Shown piece after piece: positions 14,836 to 23,249 of a stretch of 64,000 nucleotides of DNA. The stretch's first letter is position 1. Each line of letters opens with the position of its first letter. Source of the DNA: RYN-230 sp036497945 (GTDB lineage: Bacteria > Actinomycetota > Actinomycetes > Streptosporangiales > Streptosporangiaceae). The notes under the pieces were generated by a model. It was not told the origin of the DNA. It made no database searches and saw only the letters and a list, made by a program, of their open reading frames with translations. Where the stretch lies: NCBI GenBank assembly GCA_036497945.1, contig DASXIN010000179.1, positions 1-64,000 of the forward strand, in the 5' to 3' direction. The position numbers were made by a program, and so were the translations under genes.

Positions 14836-17160
14836 CTACAGCACGGTGATCTCGGGTTCCAGGGTGCGGTCCAGGCCCGGGTGGCGGGGTGGGCCGGTGA
14901 GGGTGCAGCGCAGGGTGGCCCGGATGTCCGCGCTGGACGCGCCGACCCGGAGGTCGATCGCGCCCGGGTCGATCTGGCGGTGGCCGGAGCGGCCGGTGTA
15001 CGAGGTCAGGTCGGCGTGCAGGGCGATGAGCGCGGTGCGGGTCTGCCCCGGGGCCAGGTCGACGCGGGTGGCCGCGACGAGCTGCTGGGTGGGGCGGGCC
15101 ACCTCGGCCACCGGGTCGTGCAGGTAGACCTGGATGACTTCGGTGCTGGGCACGGCGGTGTCGTTGCGCAACGTGACGGCTAGCTGGCAGCGGCCGTCGG
15201 TGGGCCACTGGGCGGGGGAGGTCAGGGCGACGTCGACCCAGCTGGCCGGGGCGTAGCTGAGGCCGTGGCCGAACGGGAACACCGCGGTGGGGTCGATCGT
15301 GCTGACCTCGCTGCGCTGGCCCAGCTGGGCGGCCAGGTACGTGCTGGGCTGGGTCGCACCGGCCGGCGGGAAGCTGATCGGCAGGTGCCCGGACGGGTTG
15401 ACCCGGCCGCTCAGGATGTCGGCCAGGGCGGTGCCGCCCTCCTCACCGGGGAAGAACCCGCACAGCGCGGCGGCCAGCCGGTCCACCTGGTCGCTGAGCT
15501 CGTAGGGGCGGCCGACCAGCAGGACGAGCACGACCGGGGTGCCGGTGTCCAGCAGCGCGTCCAGGAGTTCGGCCTGGCGGCCGGGCAGCCGCAGGTCCGC
15601 GGCGTCGCAGCCTTCGCCCGAGGTGCCCGCGCCGAACAGGCCGGCCTGGTCGCCCAGGACCGCCACGCAGACGTCGGCGTCGGCCACGGTGCGCGCGGCC
15701 GCCGCGATGTCGGCGTCGGTGCCGCCGAGAACCGGGCAGCCCAGGGCGTAGCTGATGGTGTAGCCGGCCGGGTCGGCGCGCAGCGCGCCCAGCACGGTGG
15801 GGATCTCGATGCCCAGCGCGATGTCCGGGTAGTGCACGCCGACGTGCCGCGGGAACGAGTAGCAGCCGAGCATGGCGCCCGGGTCGTCGGCCCGCGGGCC
15901 GACCACCGCGATGCGCTGGCCGGGGGCGAGCGGGAGCGCGCCCTCGTTGCGCAGCAGCACGATGGACCGGCGGGCCAGCTCGGCGGCCAGCGCCCGGGAC
16001 TGGGCGTCGTCCAGGTCGATGTCGGTGCAGCTGGCGTCGGGATCGGCGGGCCAGTCCGGGTCGAGCAGGCCCAGCTCACACTTCTGGCCGAGCACCCGGG
16101 CCACGGCCCGGTCCAGCAGGGCCATGTCGATGACGCCGGACTCGATGCCGGTGAGCAGCGGTTCGCCGTAGCAGTCCACCATCGGCAGTTCCACGTCGAT
16201 GCCGGCCTGCAACGCCAGGTGCGCGGCGCTGGTCCGGGTGCCGGCCACACCGTGCAGGGTGTGCAGGAACACGACCGCGAAGTAGTCGGACACGACCGTG
16301 CCGGTGAAGCCGTAACCGTCCCGGAGCAGGCCGGTCAGCAGGGTGGCGTCCGCCGCCACCGGGACGCCGTCCAGATCGGTGTAAGAGTTCATCACCGACC
16401 GGGCGCCGGCCCGCAGCGCCATCTCGAACGGGGGCAGCAGCACGTCGGCCAGCTCGCGCGGGCCAATGGAGACCGGGGCCATGTTCCGCGCGCCGCGGGA
16501 GGCCGAGTAGCCGACGAAGTGCTTGAGCGTGGCCACGATGCCGGCCGACTCCAGGCCGCGGACGTAGCCGCCGCCGATCATGCCGACCAGGTACGGGTCC
16601 TCGCTGATGGTCTCCTCGGTCCGCCCCCAGCGCAGGTCACGCACCACGTCGAGGACCGGCGCCAGGCCCTGGTGCACGCCGAGCCGGCGCATGGTGCGGC
16701 CGATGTGCGCGCTCATCTGCTCGATCAGCCGGGGGTCGAAGCTCGCTCCCCAGCACAGCGGCGACGGGAAGACGGTGGCCTGCCAGGCGGCCAGCCCGGT
16801 CAGGCACTCCTCGTGCACCAGGGCCGGGATGCCCAGCCGGCCGGCCGCGATGATCTGGCGCTGGCTGCTGGCCAGCGCGCGGGCCCCGTCGGCCGACGAA
16901 ACCGGTGCGGTACCGTACGGCCGGGTCAGCTGCCCCACCCCGTCGGCGATCAACGTCTCCCACGGGCCGGCTGAGGCGACGGACTCGTGCTGATGCGGGG
17001 CTACCGCGCCGCTGGCCGCGTCGATGTTCACCCACAGGCCGGATAGCTGGGCGACCTTCTCCCGGACGGTCATCCGGGCCAGCAGGTCGCGCACCCGGTC
17101 CGCGGCCGCGGCAGCCGGGTCGCGCCAGGTTTCGGTGGAGAGGCTGCGCTCAATGGTCAC
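14836..17160 (-). CDS. glycoside hydrolase family 3 (beta-glucosidase/xylosidase type)
   Basis: A 774-residue cytoplasmic GH3 enzyme with no signal peptide, presumably splitting imported oligosaccharides. The N-terminal TIM-barrel domain includes the Lys-His motif TLKHFVGYS (213-214) and the nucleophile Asp292 in GTVVSDYF. The alpha/beta C-terminal domain begins near LARRSIVLLRNEGALPL, and the fibronectin-III-like end is present (IQVYLHDPVAEVARPTQQL). Start GTG 17160 gives the usual length. It lies in a sugar-uptake island with GH30, LacI and ABC genes. Upstream lies a relic of a lacI 5' end and a LacI-type operator, which suggests control by sugar. Substrate linkage is not decided. Confidence 0.92.
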   Translation of the reverse strand: MTIERSLSTETWRDPAAAAADRVRDLLARMTVREKVAQLSGLWVNIDAASGAVAPHQHESVASAGPWETLIADGVGQLTRPYGTAPVSSADGARALASSQRQIIAAGRLGIPALVHEECLTGLAAWQATVFPSPLCWGASFDPRLIEQMSAHIGRTMRRLGVHQGLAPVLDVVRDLRWGRTEETISEDPYLVGMIGGGYVRGLESAGIVATLKHFVGYSASRGARNMAPVSIGPRELADVLLPPFEMALRAGARSVMNSYTDLDGVPVAADATLLTGLLRDGYGFTGTVVSDYFAVVFLHTLHGVAGTRTSAAHLALQAGIDVELPMVDCYGEPLLTGIESGVIDMALLDRAVARVLGQKCELGLLDPDWPADPDASCTDIDLDDAQSRALAAELARRSIVLLRNEGALPLAPGQRIAVVGPRADDPGAMLGCYSFPRHVGVHYPDIALGIEIPTVLGALRADPAGYTISYALGCPVLGGTDADIAAAARTVADADVCVAVLGDQAGLFGAGTSGEGCDAADLRLPGRQAELLDALLDTGTPVVLVLLVGRPYELSDQVDRLAAALCGFFPGEEGGTALADILSGRVNPSGHLPISFPPAGATQPSTYLAAQLGQRSEVSTIDPTAVFPFGHGLSYAPASWVDVALTSPAQWPTDGRCQLAVTLRNDTAVPSTEVIQVYLHDPVAEVARPTQQLVAATRVDLAPGQTRTALIALHADLTSYTGRSGHRQIDPGAIDLRVGASSADIRATLRCTLTGPPRHPGLDRTLEPEITVL

Positions 17161-17187
17161 GTGCGATCCGTCCGTCGTCCTGATGGG

Positions 17188-17331
17188 TCAGCGGGTCAGG
17201 CCAGGCGGCGCGGCCCGGGGCGGACAGCGGGACCGAGCCCAGCCCGGGCCCCGCGCCAAGCCCGGACCCCGCGCCAAGCCCGGACCTCGCGCCGCGCGGT
17301 CGCGGATAGTGACGAACGGGGTTGACTCCAC
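17188..17331 (-). pseudogene. decapitated lacI relic (leader ORF before GH3)
   Basis: On the minus strand a 47-codon frame from GTG 17331 begins ESTPFVTIRDRAAR, nearly the same as DSTPRVTIRDVAAQ of the LacI protein encoded at 19739-20743. The flanking operator DNA is almost identical as well. The rest of the frame runs through an 18-bp tandem repeat and has no LacI content. I read it as the surviving 5' end of a deleted or duplicated lacI copy, now lying in the leader of the GH3 gene (its stop is 27 bases before the GH3 start). Confidence 0.7.
17242..17295. repeat. 18-bp tandem repeat, three copies
   Basis: Three consecutive 18-base units beginning at 17242, 17260 and 17278 (unit pattern GCCCGGaCCCcGCGCCaa, with one to three changes per copy). 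On the minus strand they add GPGLAR-type repeats to the lacI relic frame. They probably arose by slippage and are not part of a CRISPR array. Confidence 0.85.
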
Positions 17332-17354
17332 GCCGGGAGGATAGCGCTATAAAA

Positions 17355-17368
17355 CGTTATCGACAACG
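17355..17368. promoter_or_regulatory. LacI-type operator, copy 1 (GH3/GH30)
   Basis: CGTTATCGACAACG is a 14-base near-palindrome (6 of 7 pairs match) typical of LacI-family operators. The same 14 bases, with about 40 bases of similar flank, occur before the ABC operon at 20766-20779. A consensus-like -35 (TTGACA, 17370-17375) lies immediately to its right, pointing toward the GH30 gene. A bound repressor would probably cover this promoter and the divergent one toward GH3. Confidence 0.75.
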
Positions 17369-17594
17369 ATTGACACCGGTTCGGCCGGAGAGCGAGACTC
17401 TCCGGCGCGGCGGGCTGCCGCCCGTCCCGGCCGTTGGTCTCCCGCGACCAGGCGAGCCGCGTTATCGTCCCGGGGCCGGCTGCTGCCGTCTCCCGCTGGT
17501 TGCCCAGCTGAAAGGAGGCCAGTTCGCCAGCTAACGAGCGAGGGATGGTCGCGGCGGAGCCGGGGCCGTCGCGAGACCGGAAAGGAAAGTTTCA

Positions 17595-19658
17595 GTGCCG
17601 CACCCAAAGAGATTCAGGGTCAGCGTGGCGTCCGCTGCGTCGGCCGTCTTACTCACCGTCACTGCGCTCAGCGTAACCGTCCCATCAGCTCCGGCTTTGG
17701 CCGCGGACACCGCGACCATCAACGGCGCGACCACGTTCCAGACCATCACCGGCTTCGGCGCCTCCGAAGCCTTCGGCGAGGCCAGCGCGGTGATGAACGC
17801 TGCGTCCTCGGTCCAGCAGCAGGCGCTCGGCCTGCTGTACAGCCCGACCAGCGGGGCCGGGCTGACCATCCTGCGCAACTGGATCAGCGCCGACTCGGGC
17901 AGCACCATCGAGCCGAACTCGCCGGGCAGCCCGACGGCCGCCCCGACCTACCTGCCGATGTCCTCCACCGGCCAGGACGCGGGCCAGTTGTGGTTCGCCC
18001 AGCAGATCAAGGCGCTGTACGGCGTCAGCAACGTGTTCGCGGACGCGTGGACCGCGCCCGCGTTCATGAAAACCAACAATGCGACCGACAACGGCGGTGC
18101 GCTGTGCGGCACGCCCGGCGCCACCTGCTCCAGCGGCGACTGGCGCCAGGCTTACGCCAACTACCTGGTGCAGTACGCCAAGGACTATTCGGCGGCTGGG
18201 GTGCCGCTGTCCTACATCGGCCCGGAGAACGAGGCCAACCTGTCCACCAGCTACGACAGCATGCAGCTGAGCCCGGCCCAGACGGCGAACTTCCTCGATG
18301 TGCTCGGGCCCACGCTGGCCTCGTCCGGGCTGTCCACCAAGATGGAGTGCTGCGCCACCGAGGGCTGGGACTACGCCCAGCAGTACGCGGCGGCCATCGA
18401 GGCGGACGCCACCGCCAGCGCGGACACCGCGGTGTTCACCAGCCACGGCTACACCGCGGCGCCGACCTCCCCGCTGTCCGGCTGGTCCAAGCTGGCCTGG
18501 GAGACCGAGTGGTCCACGTTCGAGAGCTGGGACCCGGCCTGGGACGACGGTACCGACGCGTCCGGGCTGACCTGGGCCCAGCACATCTACCAGGGCCTGA
18601 CCGGGGCCAACCTGGGCGCGTTCCTGTACTGGTGGGGTTCCACCACCCCGTCGGAGAACGGGGACAACGAGGGCCTGATCCAGATCAACGGCTCCACGGT
18701 CACCCCGTCCGGCCGGCTGTGGGCGTTCGCCAACTACAGCCGTTACGTGCATCCCGGTGCCGTGCGGATCGGTGCGGCCAGCTCCAACAGCGCGGTTGAC
18801 CTGGCCGCGTTCAAGAACACCGATGGCACGGTGGCTGTCGTCGCGCTGAACACCGGGACCAGCGCCGACCCGATCACCTACTCGGTGTCCGGCACCGGCA
18901 CGCCCAACGGGGCCACCGTCACCCCGTACCTGACCAACGGCAGCAGCAACGTGGCCGCACAGACCACCACGTCGGTCAGCGGCGGCTCGTTCAGCGCCAC
19001 CATCCCGGCCCGCTCCCTGGTCAGCTACGTACTGGGCACGTCAGGCAGCGGCAGCGGCAACACGGTCACGGTGACCAGCCCGGGCAACCAGACTGGCACC
19101 GCCGGCACCGCGGCCAGCGTGCCGATCCACGCGTCGGACTCGGCGTCCGGCCAGACGCTCAGCTACGCGGCGACCGGGCTGCCCGCCGGGCTGTCCATCA
19201 ACGCCTCGACCGGGCTGATCTCCGGCACGCCGACCACGGCGGGCACGTCCACCGTCACCGTCACCGCCCGGGACGGCACCGGGGCTTCTGGCTCGGCCAC
19301 GTTCGGCTGGACGATCTCGTCCAGCGGCGGGGGAGGTGGTGCCGCCTGCCGGGTGGTGTACAGCACGCAGAGCCAGTGGGCTGGCGGGTTCGTGGCCGGC
19401 CTCACGATCACCAACACCGGCTCGTCCGCGATCAACGGCTGGACGCTGGGCTTCACCTTCCCTGGCGACCAGAAGATCACCACCGCCTGGAACGGCACCG
19501 CCACCCAGAGCGGCGCGAACGTGACCATCACCAGCGCCAGCTACAACGGCAGCATCGCCGCCGGGGCCAACACCTCGGTGGGCTTCCAGGGCACCTGGGC
19601 CAGCAGTGACGCCGTCCCGACCGGCTTCACCCTGAACGGCGCGAGCTGCACCACCTGA
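17595..19658 (+). CDS. secreted GH30 glycoside hydrolase with Ig-like and CBM2 domains
   Basis: A 687-residue exported enzyme. A Sec signal peptide ends near APALAA (about residue 37). The GH30-type barrel with side beta domain covers about 40-470; the acid/base Glu213 sits in IGPENEAN and the nucleophile Glu305 in AWETEWST. A 'putative Ig' domain follows (GLPAGLSINASTGLISGTP, about 483-575), a Ser/Gly linker, and a C-terminal CBM2 cellulose-binding module with terminal Cys residues (ACRVVYSTQSQWAGGF ... CTT). GH30 enzymes cut xylan, glucosylceramide or beta-1,6-glucan/galactan. CBM2 indicates plant cell wall polysaccharide. Start GTG 17595 follows GAAAGGAAAG. A LacI operator lies upstream. 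Confidence 0.9.
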   Translation: MPHPKRFRVSVASAASAVLLTVTALSVTVPSAPALAADTATINGATTFQTITGFGASEAFGEASAVMNAASSVQQQALGLLYSPTSGAGLTILRNWISADSGSTIEPNSPGSPTAAPTYLPMSSTGQDAGQLWFAQQIKALYGVSNVFADAWTAPAFMKTNNATDNGGALCGTPGATCSSGDWRQAYANYLVQYAKDYSAAGVPLSYIGPENEANLSTSYDSMQLSPAQTANFLDVLGPTLASSGLSTKMECCATEGWDYAQQYAAAIEADATASADTAVFTSHGYTAAPTSPLSGWSKLAWETEWSTFESWDPAWDDGTDASGLTWAQHIYQGLTGANLGAFLYWWGSTTPSENGDNEGLIQINGSTVTPSGRLWAFANYSRYVHPGAVRIGAASSNSAVDLAAFKNTDGTVAVVALNTGTSADPITYSVSGTGTPNGATVTPYLTNGSSNVAAQTTTSVSGGSFSATIPARSLVSYVLGTSGSGSGNTVTVTSPGNQTGTAGTAASVPIHASDSASGQTLSYAATGLPAGLSINASTGLISGTPTTAGTSTVTVTARDGTGASGSATFGWTISSSGGGGGAACRVVYSTQSQWAGGFVAGLTITNTGSSAINGWTLGFTFPGDQKITTAWNGTATQSGANVTITSASYNGSIAAGANTSVGFQGTWASSDAVPTGFTLNGASCTT

Positions 19659-19673
19659 CACGACCCCGACACG

Positions 19674-19710
19674 CACGGCCGGCGGGCTGGGCCTCCACCC
19701 GCCGGCCGTG
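19674..19710. terminator. hairpin terminator between GH30 and lacI
   Basis: A perfect 13-bp stem (CACGGCCGGCGGG pairing with CCCGCCGGCCGTG) around an 11-base loop lies just after the GH30 stop and before the convergent lacI stop. No T-run follows, as is usual in high-GC actinobacteria. It could serve both genes. Confidence 0.75.
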
Positions 19711-19738
19711 GCCCATCGCGGCCCGCCGCGGGTGCCGG

Positions 19739-20743
19739 TTACCGGGCCCGCGCCGACTGCCGCACGACCAGGTCGGTCTGCAGCGTGATGTGGGTGGCCT
19801 CGACGTGATCCCCGCGCATCAGCCGGAGCAGCAGCTGGATGGACCGCTCACCCATCTGCCGGATGGGCTGGTTGACCGTGGTCAGCGGGGGCGTGCACAG
19901 CGCGGACTCCGGGATGTTGTCGAAGCCCACCACGGACAGGTCGGCCGGCACCCGCAGGCCCAGGCCGACGGCGGCCTGGATGGCCGCGATGGCCGACACG
20001 TCGTTCGCGGCGAAGATGGCCGTCGGCCGGTCGGCGCTGGTCAGCAGCGTCCGGGTGCATTCCGCCGAGGCCTGCGCGTCGTAACCGCCGACCAGCACCA
20101 GGTCCTCGCTGACCGGCACCCCGGCCGCCGCCATGGCCTGCCGGTAGCCCTGCTCGCGGAGCCGGGAGGATTCCAGGTCGGGCCGCCCGGTGAGCATGGC
20201 GATCCGGCGGTGGCCTAGCCCCAGCAGGTGCGCGGTGGCCAGCTGGCCGCCGCGCAGGTTGTCCGAGTCGATGGTGGGCAGCCCGGACTGGCCGGTGTGC
20301 GGGTCGATGGCGACGATCGGCGCGCCGTAGTTCACGTCCACCACGGTCGGCGTGACCAGCACCGCCCCGTCGATGAGCGTGCCGCTCAGCCGGGACAGGT
20401 AGCGCCGCTCCCAGCCGACGTGATCATCGGCCAGGCCACCGGCCGAGTAGACCACCATCTCGAACCCGGAGCCGCGGATCGCGTCGGCCGCGCCCTTGAG
20501 CAGCTCGGCGCTGAACGGCTCCAGGTCGGCCACCAGGATGCCGATCACGTTGGTCCGGTGATTGCGCAGGCTCTGCGCGACCAGGCTGGCCTGATACCCC
20601 AGGTCGTTGATGACCGCGTTGACCCGGGCCATGGTGTCGGCGGCCACGCCGTACCGGCCGTTGATGACCTTCGAGACCGTCGCGACCGAAACGCCAGCTT
20701 GCGCGGCGACGTCCCGGATGGTCACGCGAGGGGTTGAGTCCAC
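19739..20743 (-). CDS. LacI family transcriptional repressor
   Basis: A 334-residue repressor. The N-terminal HTH and hinge are textbook (VTIRDVAAQAGVSVATVSKV then INGRYGV and GYQASLVAQSLRNHRT), followed by the periplasmic-binding-protein-like sugar domain (IGILVADLEPFSAELLKG, FAANDVSAIAAIQAA, SVVGFDNIPESALCTPPLTT). It presumably represses the divergent ABC transporter genes, and the GH30/GH3 pair through the matching operator. Start is GTG 20743; no Shine-Dalgarno is seen and the promoter lies very close, so the mRNA may be nearly leaderless. The inducer is probably an oligosaccharide released by the GH30 enzyme. Confidence 0.93.
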   Translation of the reverse strand: MDSTPRVTIRDVAAQAGVSVATVSKVINGRYGVAADTMARVNAVINDLGYQASLVAQSLRNHRTNVIGILVADLEPFSAELLKGAADAIRGSGFEMVVYSAGGLADDHVGWERRYLSRLSGTLIDGAVLVTPTVVDVNYGAPIVAIDPHTGQSGLPTIDSDNLRGGQLATAHLLGLGHRRIAMLTGRPDLESSRLREQGYRQAMAAAGVPVSEDLVLVGGYDAQASAECTRTLLTSADRPTAIFAANDVSAIAAIQAAVGLGLRVPADLSVVGFDNIPESALCTPPLTTVNQPIRQMGERSIQLLLRLMRGDHVEATHITLQTDLVVRQSARAR

Positions 20744-20765
20744 GTCGCGAGGATAGCGTATAAAA

Positions 20766-20779
20766 CGTTATCGACAACG
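20766..20779. promoter_or_regulatory. LacI-type operator, copy 2 (lacI/ABC operon)
   Basis: An identical CGTTATCGACAACG near-palindrome in the lacI-to-transporter gap, with TTGACA (20781-20786) directly to its right as the likely -35 of the transporter promoter. AAAACT, 17 bases further on, is a plausible -10. On the other strand TTGTCG and TATACG may be the lacI promoter. The arrangement allows autoregulation. Confidence 0.78.
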
Positions 20780-20874
20780 ATTGACAGGTCCGATGTGACG
20801 CGCAAAACTCGGCGGCAAGCCCAGGTTGGCCAGGCTCGGCACACTTCAGCCAACGTCGTCAGGAGATAAGCACT

Positions 20875-22164
20875 ATGCGCAGCCTCCGGAAGCCTGCCGT
20901 TGCCGCCGTGGTCGCGGCGGCGGCGCTCACCCTCGCGGCCTGCGGCAGCAGTGGCGGGACCGCCAGCACATCAAACAATGGGCAGGTCACCCTCACCTGG
21001 TGGACCAACGCCACGACCGGGCAGCTCAAGACCGTCTGGCAGCAGGCGGCGGCCGCTTTCCATAAGGCGCACCCCAAGGTGACCATCCAGATCGTGCCCA
21101 TCCAGAACGAGGCGTTCACCACCAAGGTCCCGGCCGCGCTGGCCTCGAACAACCCGCCGTCCCTCTACCAGCAGTGGGGCGGCGGCCAGGAAGCCAGCCA
21201 GGTCCCGTCGGGCAAGCTGACCAACCTCAGCCCGTATGTGTCCGGCTGGATCGGCCAGCTCGGCGCCGCGGCCCAGGGCTGGCAGGTCAGCGGCAAGCAG
21301 TACGGCGTCCCCTACGACCTGCACACGGTCGGCTTCTGGTACCGCAAGGACCTGTTCGCCAGGGCCGACATCAACAAGCCGCCAGCCACCGTCCCCGAGC
21401 TGGAAGCCGATGTCACCAAGCTGAAGGCGGCCCATATCGTGCCGATCGCGGTGGGCAGCAAGGACAAGTGGCCAGACGCGTTCTGGTGGGAGTATTTCGC
21501 CATCCGGGAGTGCCCCACGGCCACCCTCAAGTCGTCGATGCGAGCCGTCAACCTGTCCAACTCCTGCTTTACCAAGGCGAGCAAGGACCTGACCACGTTC
21601 ATGAACACGCACCCGTTCCAGGCCGGCTTCCTCGGCACCGCCTCCCAGGTCGGCGCGGGCAGCTCGGCGGGCATGGTGGCCAACGGCAAGGCCGCGATGG
21701 AACTGCAGGGTGACTGGGACCCCGGCGTGATGGCCCCGCTCACCTCGAACAAGAGCATCACCTCCCAGCTCGGCTGGTTCCCGTTCCCCTCGGTGCCGGG
21801 CGGCGCCGGGTCGGCCACCACCGTGCTCGGCGGCGGCGACGGTTTCTCCTGCACCACCGTGGCCCCCGCGGCGACCTGCGCCGAATTCCTCAAGTACATC
21901 GACTCCGCCCCGGTGCAGACCAAGGTGGTCGGGGCCAACGTGGGCCTGCCCGCCAACCCGGCCGCGTCGGCCGCGCTGACCCCCGCGCAGCAGCAGGTGC
22001 TGACGTACAGCCACGCGGCCCCGTACATCCAGACCTACTTCGACATCGCCTTCCCGACCAACGTCGGGCAGGCCCTCGACGCGGCCATCGCGAACTACTT
22101 CGCGGGCCAGGGCAGCGCGCAGTCCATCATCACGGCGGTGAGCCAGGCCAAGTCCCAGCAGTAA
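20875..22164 (+). CDS. sugar ABC transporter substrate-binding lipoprotein
   Basis: A 429-residue lipoprotein of the extracellular solute-binding protein family 1 (maltose-binding type). The signal peptide ends in lipobox LTLAAC (Cys23). The mature part has the family start VTLTWWTNATTGQLKTVWQQ, a sugar-binding core (YGVPYDLHTVGFWYRKDLFA, DKWPDAFWWEYF, AAMELQGDWDPGVM) and a C-terminal helix with YFDIAFPTNVGQALDAAIA. It captures a sugar, probably an oligosaccharide, for the permeases downstream. ATG 20875 follows AGGAGATAAGC. It is followed by a strong hairpin that may raise its yield over the permeases. It is under the LacI operator. Confidence 0.93.
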   Translation: MRSLRKPAVAAVVAAAALTLAACGSSGGTASTSNNGQVTLTWWTNATTGQLKTVWQQAAAAFHKAHPKVTIQIVPIQNEAFTTKVPAALASNNPPSLYQQWGGGQEASQVPSGKLTNLSPYVSGWIGQLGAAAQGWQVSGKQYGVPYDLHTVGFWYRKDLFARADINKPPATVPELEADVTKLKAAHIVPIAVGSKDKWPDAFWWEYFAIRECPTATLKSSMRAVNLSNSCFTKASKDLTTFMNTHPFQAGFLGTASQVGAGSSAGMVANGKAAMELQGDWDPGVMAPLTSNKSITSQLGWFPFPSVPGGAGSATTVLGGGDGFSCTTVAPAATCAEFLKYIDSAPVQTKVVGANVGLPANPAASAALTPAQQQVLTYSHAAPYIQTYFDIAFPTNVGQALDAAIANYFAGQGSAQSIITAVSQAKSQQ

Positions 22165-22181
22165 GCGGTGTGCCAGTAACG

Positions 22182-22221
22182 GGCGCCCGCCTGGGCCGGG
22201 CAGCTGGCCCGGGCGGGCGCC
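22182..22221. terminator. long intercistronic hairpin after the binding-protein gene
   Basis: A stem of 10 perfect pairs (GGCGCCCGCC with GGCGGGCGCC) extended by about 6 more inner pairs, loop near 22198-22205, lies 17 bases after the SBP stop and before the first permease gene. Such hairpins in ABC operons act as partial terminators or mRNA stabilisers that favour the binding protein. Confidence 0.75.
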
Positions 22222-22260
22222 GCACCGCGCCCGGAACGCCCGGAAGGTGAGGAGGATCTG

Positions 22261-23244
22261 ATGGCGGTCGCCGGCGACACGGACATCGACATCCAGCCGG
22301 GGCCGGTCACCCCGGGCCCTGCGGCCCGGCGCGGCCGCCTCGGCGGGCCCGGGCTGCGCCGCAAAGCGGAGCTGACCCTGCTGCTCGGCCCGGCCCTGCT
22401 GCTGTTCGCCGGGTTCGCGCTACTGCCGATCGTGCTGGCCGCCTACGACGGCATGTACAAGTGGACCGGCTTCGGGCCACTGGGCAGTTTCGCCGGGCTG
22501 TACAACTACCGGCTGGTGCTGGACGACCCGGTGTTCCGGCAGGCGTTCGGCCACAATCTGATCATCGTGGCCGCGTCGATCCTCATTCAGCTGCCGCTCG
22601 GCCTGGGCATGGCGCTGCTGCTGAACCGGCGGATCTGGGGCCGCACCGCGCTGCGCACCCTGGTGTTCGCCCCGTTCGTGCTGCCCTACGCCACCACCGC
22701 GGTGATGTGGCTGCTGCTGCTCCAGCCGGGCGGGTTCGTGGACCAGGTGCTCAAGCTGGCCGGCCTGAGCGGGCTGACCCAGCTCTGGCTGGCCAACCTG
22801 CACCTGGTGATCTACACCATGATCGTGGTGCTGACCTGGCAGTTCTTCGGCTTCGCCATGCTGCTGATGCTGGCTGGGCTGCAAGGCATCCCGGCCGAAC
22901 TGCTGGAGGCGGCCGCCCTGGACGGCGCCTCGGCCTGGCGCGCCACCTGGCGGATCACCATCCCGCTGCTCGGCCCGACGATCAGGATCTGGCTGTTCCT
23001 GTCCATCGTCGGCTCGCTCCAGGTATTCGACCAGGTGTGGATCATGACCGGCGGCGGGCCAGCCAACGCATCCAGCACCATGGCCACCTACCTGGTCCAG
23101 CGTGGCTTCCAGAGCAGCGAATTCGGCTACGGCACCGCGGTGGCGGTGATCATGTTCGGCATCTGCTTCATCTTCGCGCTGCTGTACCAGCGCTTCGTGT
23201 TGCGCCGGGACACGGCCGGCGCACTGACCCGGGCCGTGGGGTGA
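22261..23244 (+). CDS. sugar ABC transporter permease, MalF type
   Basis: A 327-residue inner-membrane protein with about six transmembrane helices (first LLLGPALLLFAGFALLPIVL) and the cytoplasmic EAA loop that docks the ATPase, here EAAALDGASAWRATWRITIP. The N-terminal cytoplasmic tail is Gly/Pro-rich. ATG 22261 follows GGTGAGGAGG. It works as a pair with the next permease. No ATP-binding gene is in the operon; actinobacterial sugar importers of this class normally borrow a shared MsiK-type ATPase encoded elsewhere. Confidence 0.93.
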   Translation: MAVAGDTDIDIQPGPVTPGPAARRGRLGGPGLRRKAELTLLLGPALLLFAGFALLPIVLAAYDGMYKWTGFGPLGSFAGLYNYRLVLDDPVFRQAFGHNLIIVAASILIQLPLGLGMALLLNRRIWGRTALRTLVFAPFVLPYATTAVMWLLLLQPGGFVDQVLKLAGLSGLTQLWLANLHLVIYTMIVVLTWQFFGFAMLLMLAGLQGIPAELLEAAALDGASAWRATWRITIPLLGPTIRIWLFLSIVGSLQVFDQVWIMTGGGPANASSTMATYLVQRGFQSSEFGYGTAVAVIMFGICFIFALLYQRFVLRRDTAGALTRAVG

Positions 23245-23249
23245 CGCCG

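Noticed and set aside
15265..16974. 569-codon plus-strand frame
   Set aside because: Antisense shadow of the GH3 gene, with no domain content.
17242..17295. possible CRISPR-like array
   Set aside because: The 18-base units are directly adjacent with no spacers, and no cas genes are near.
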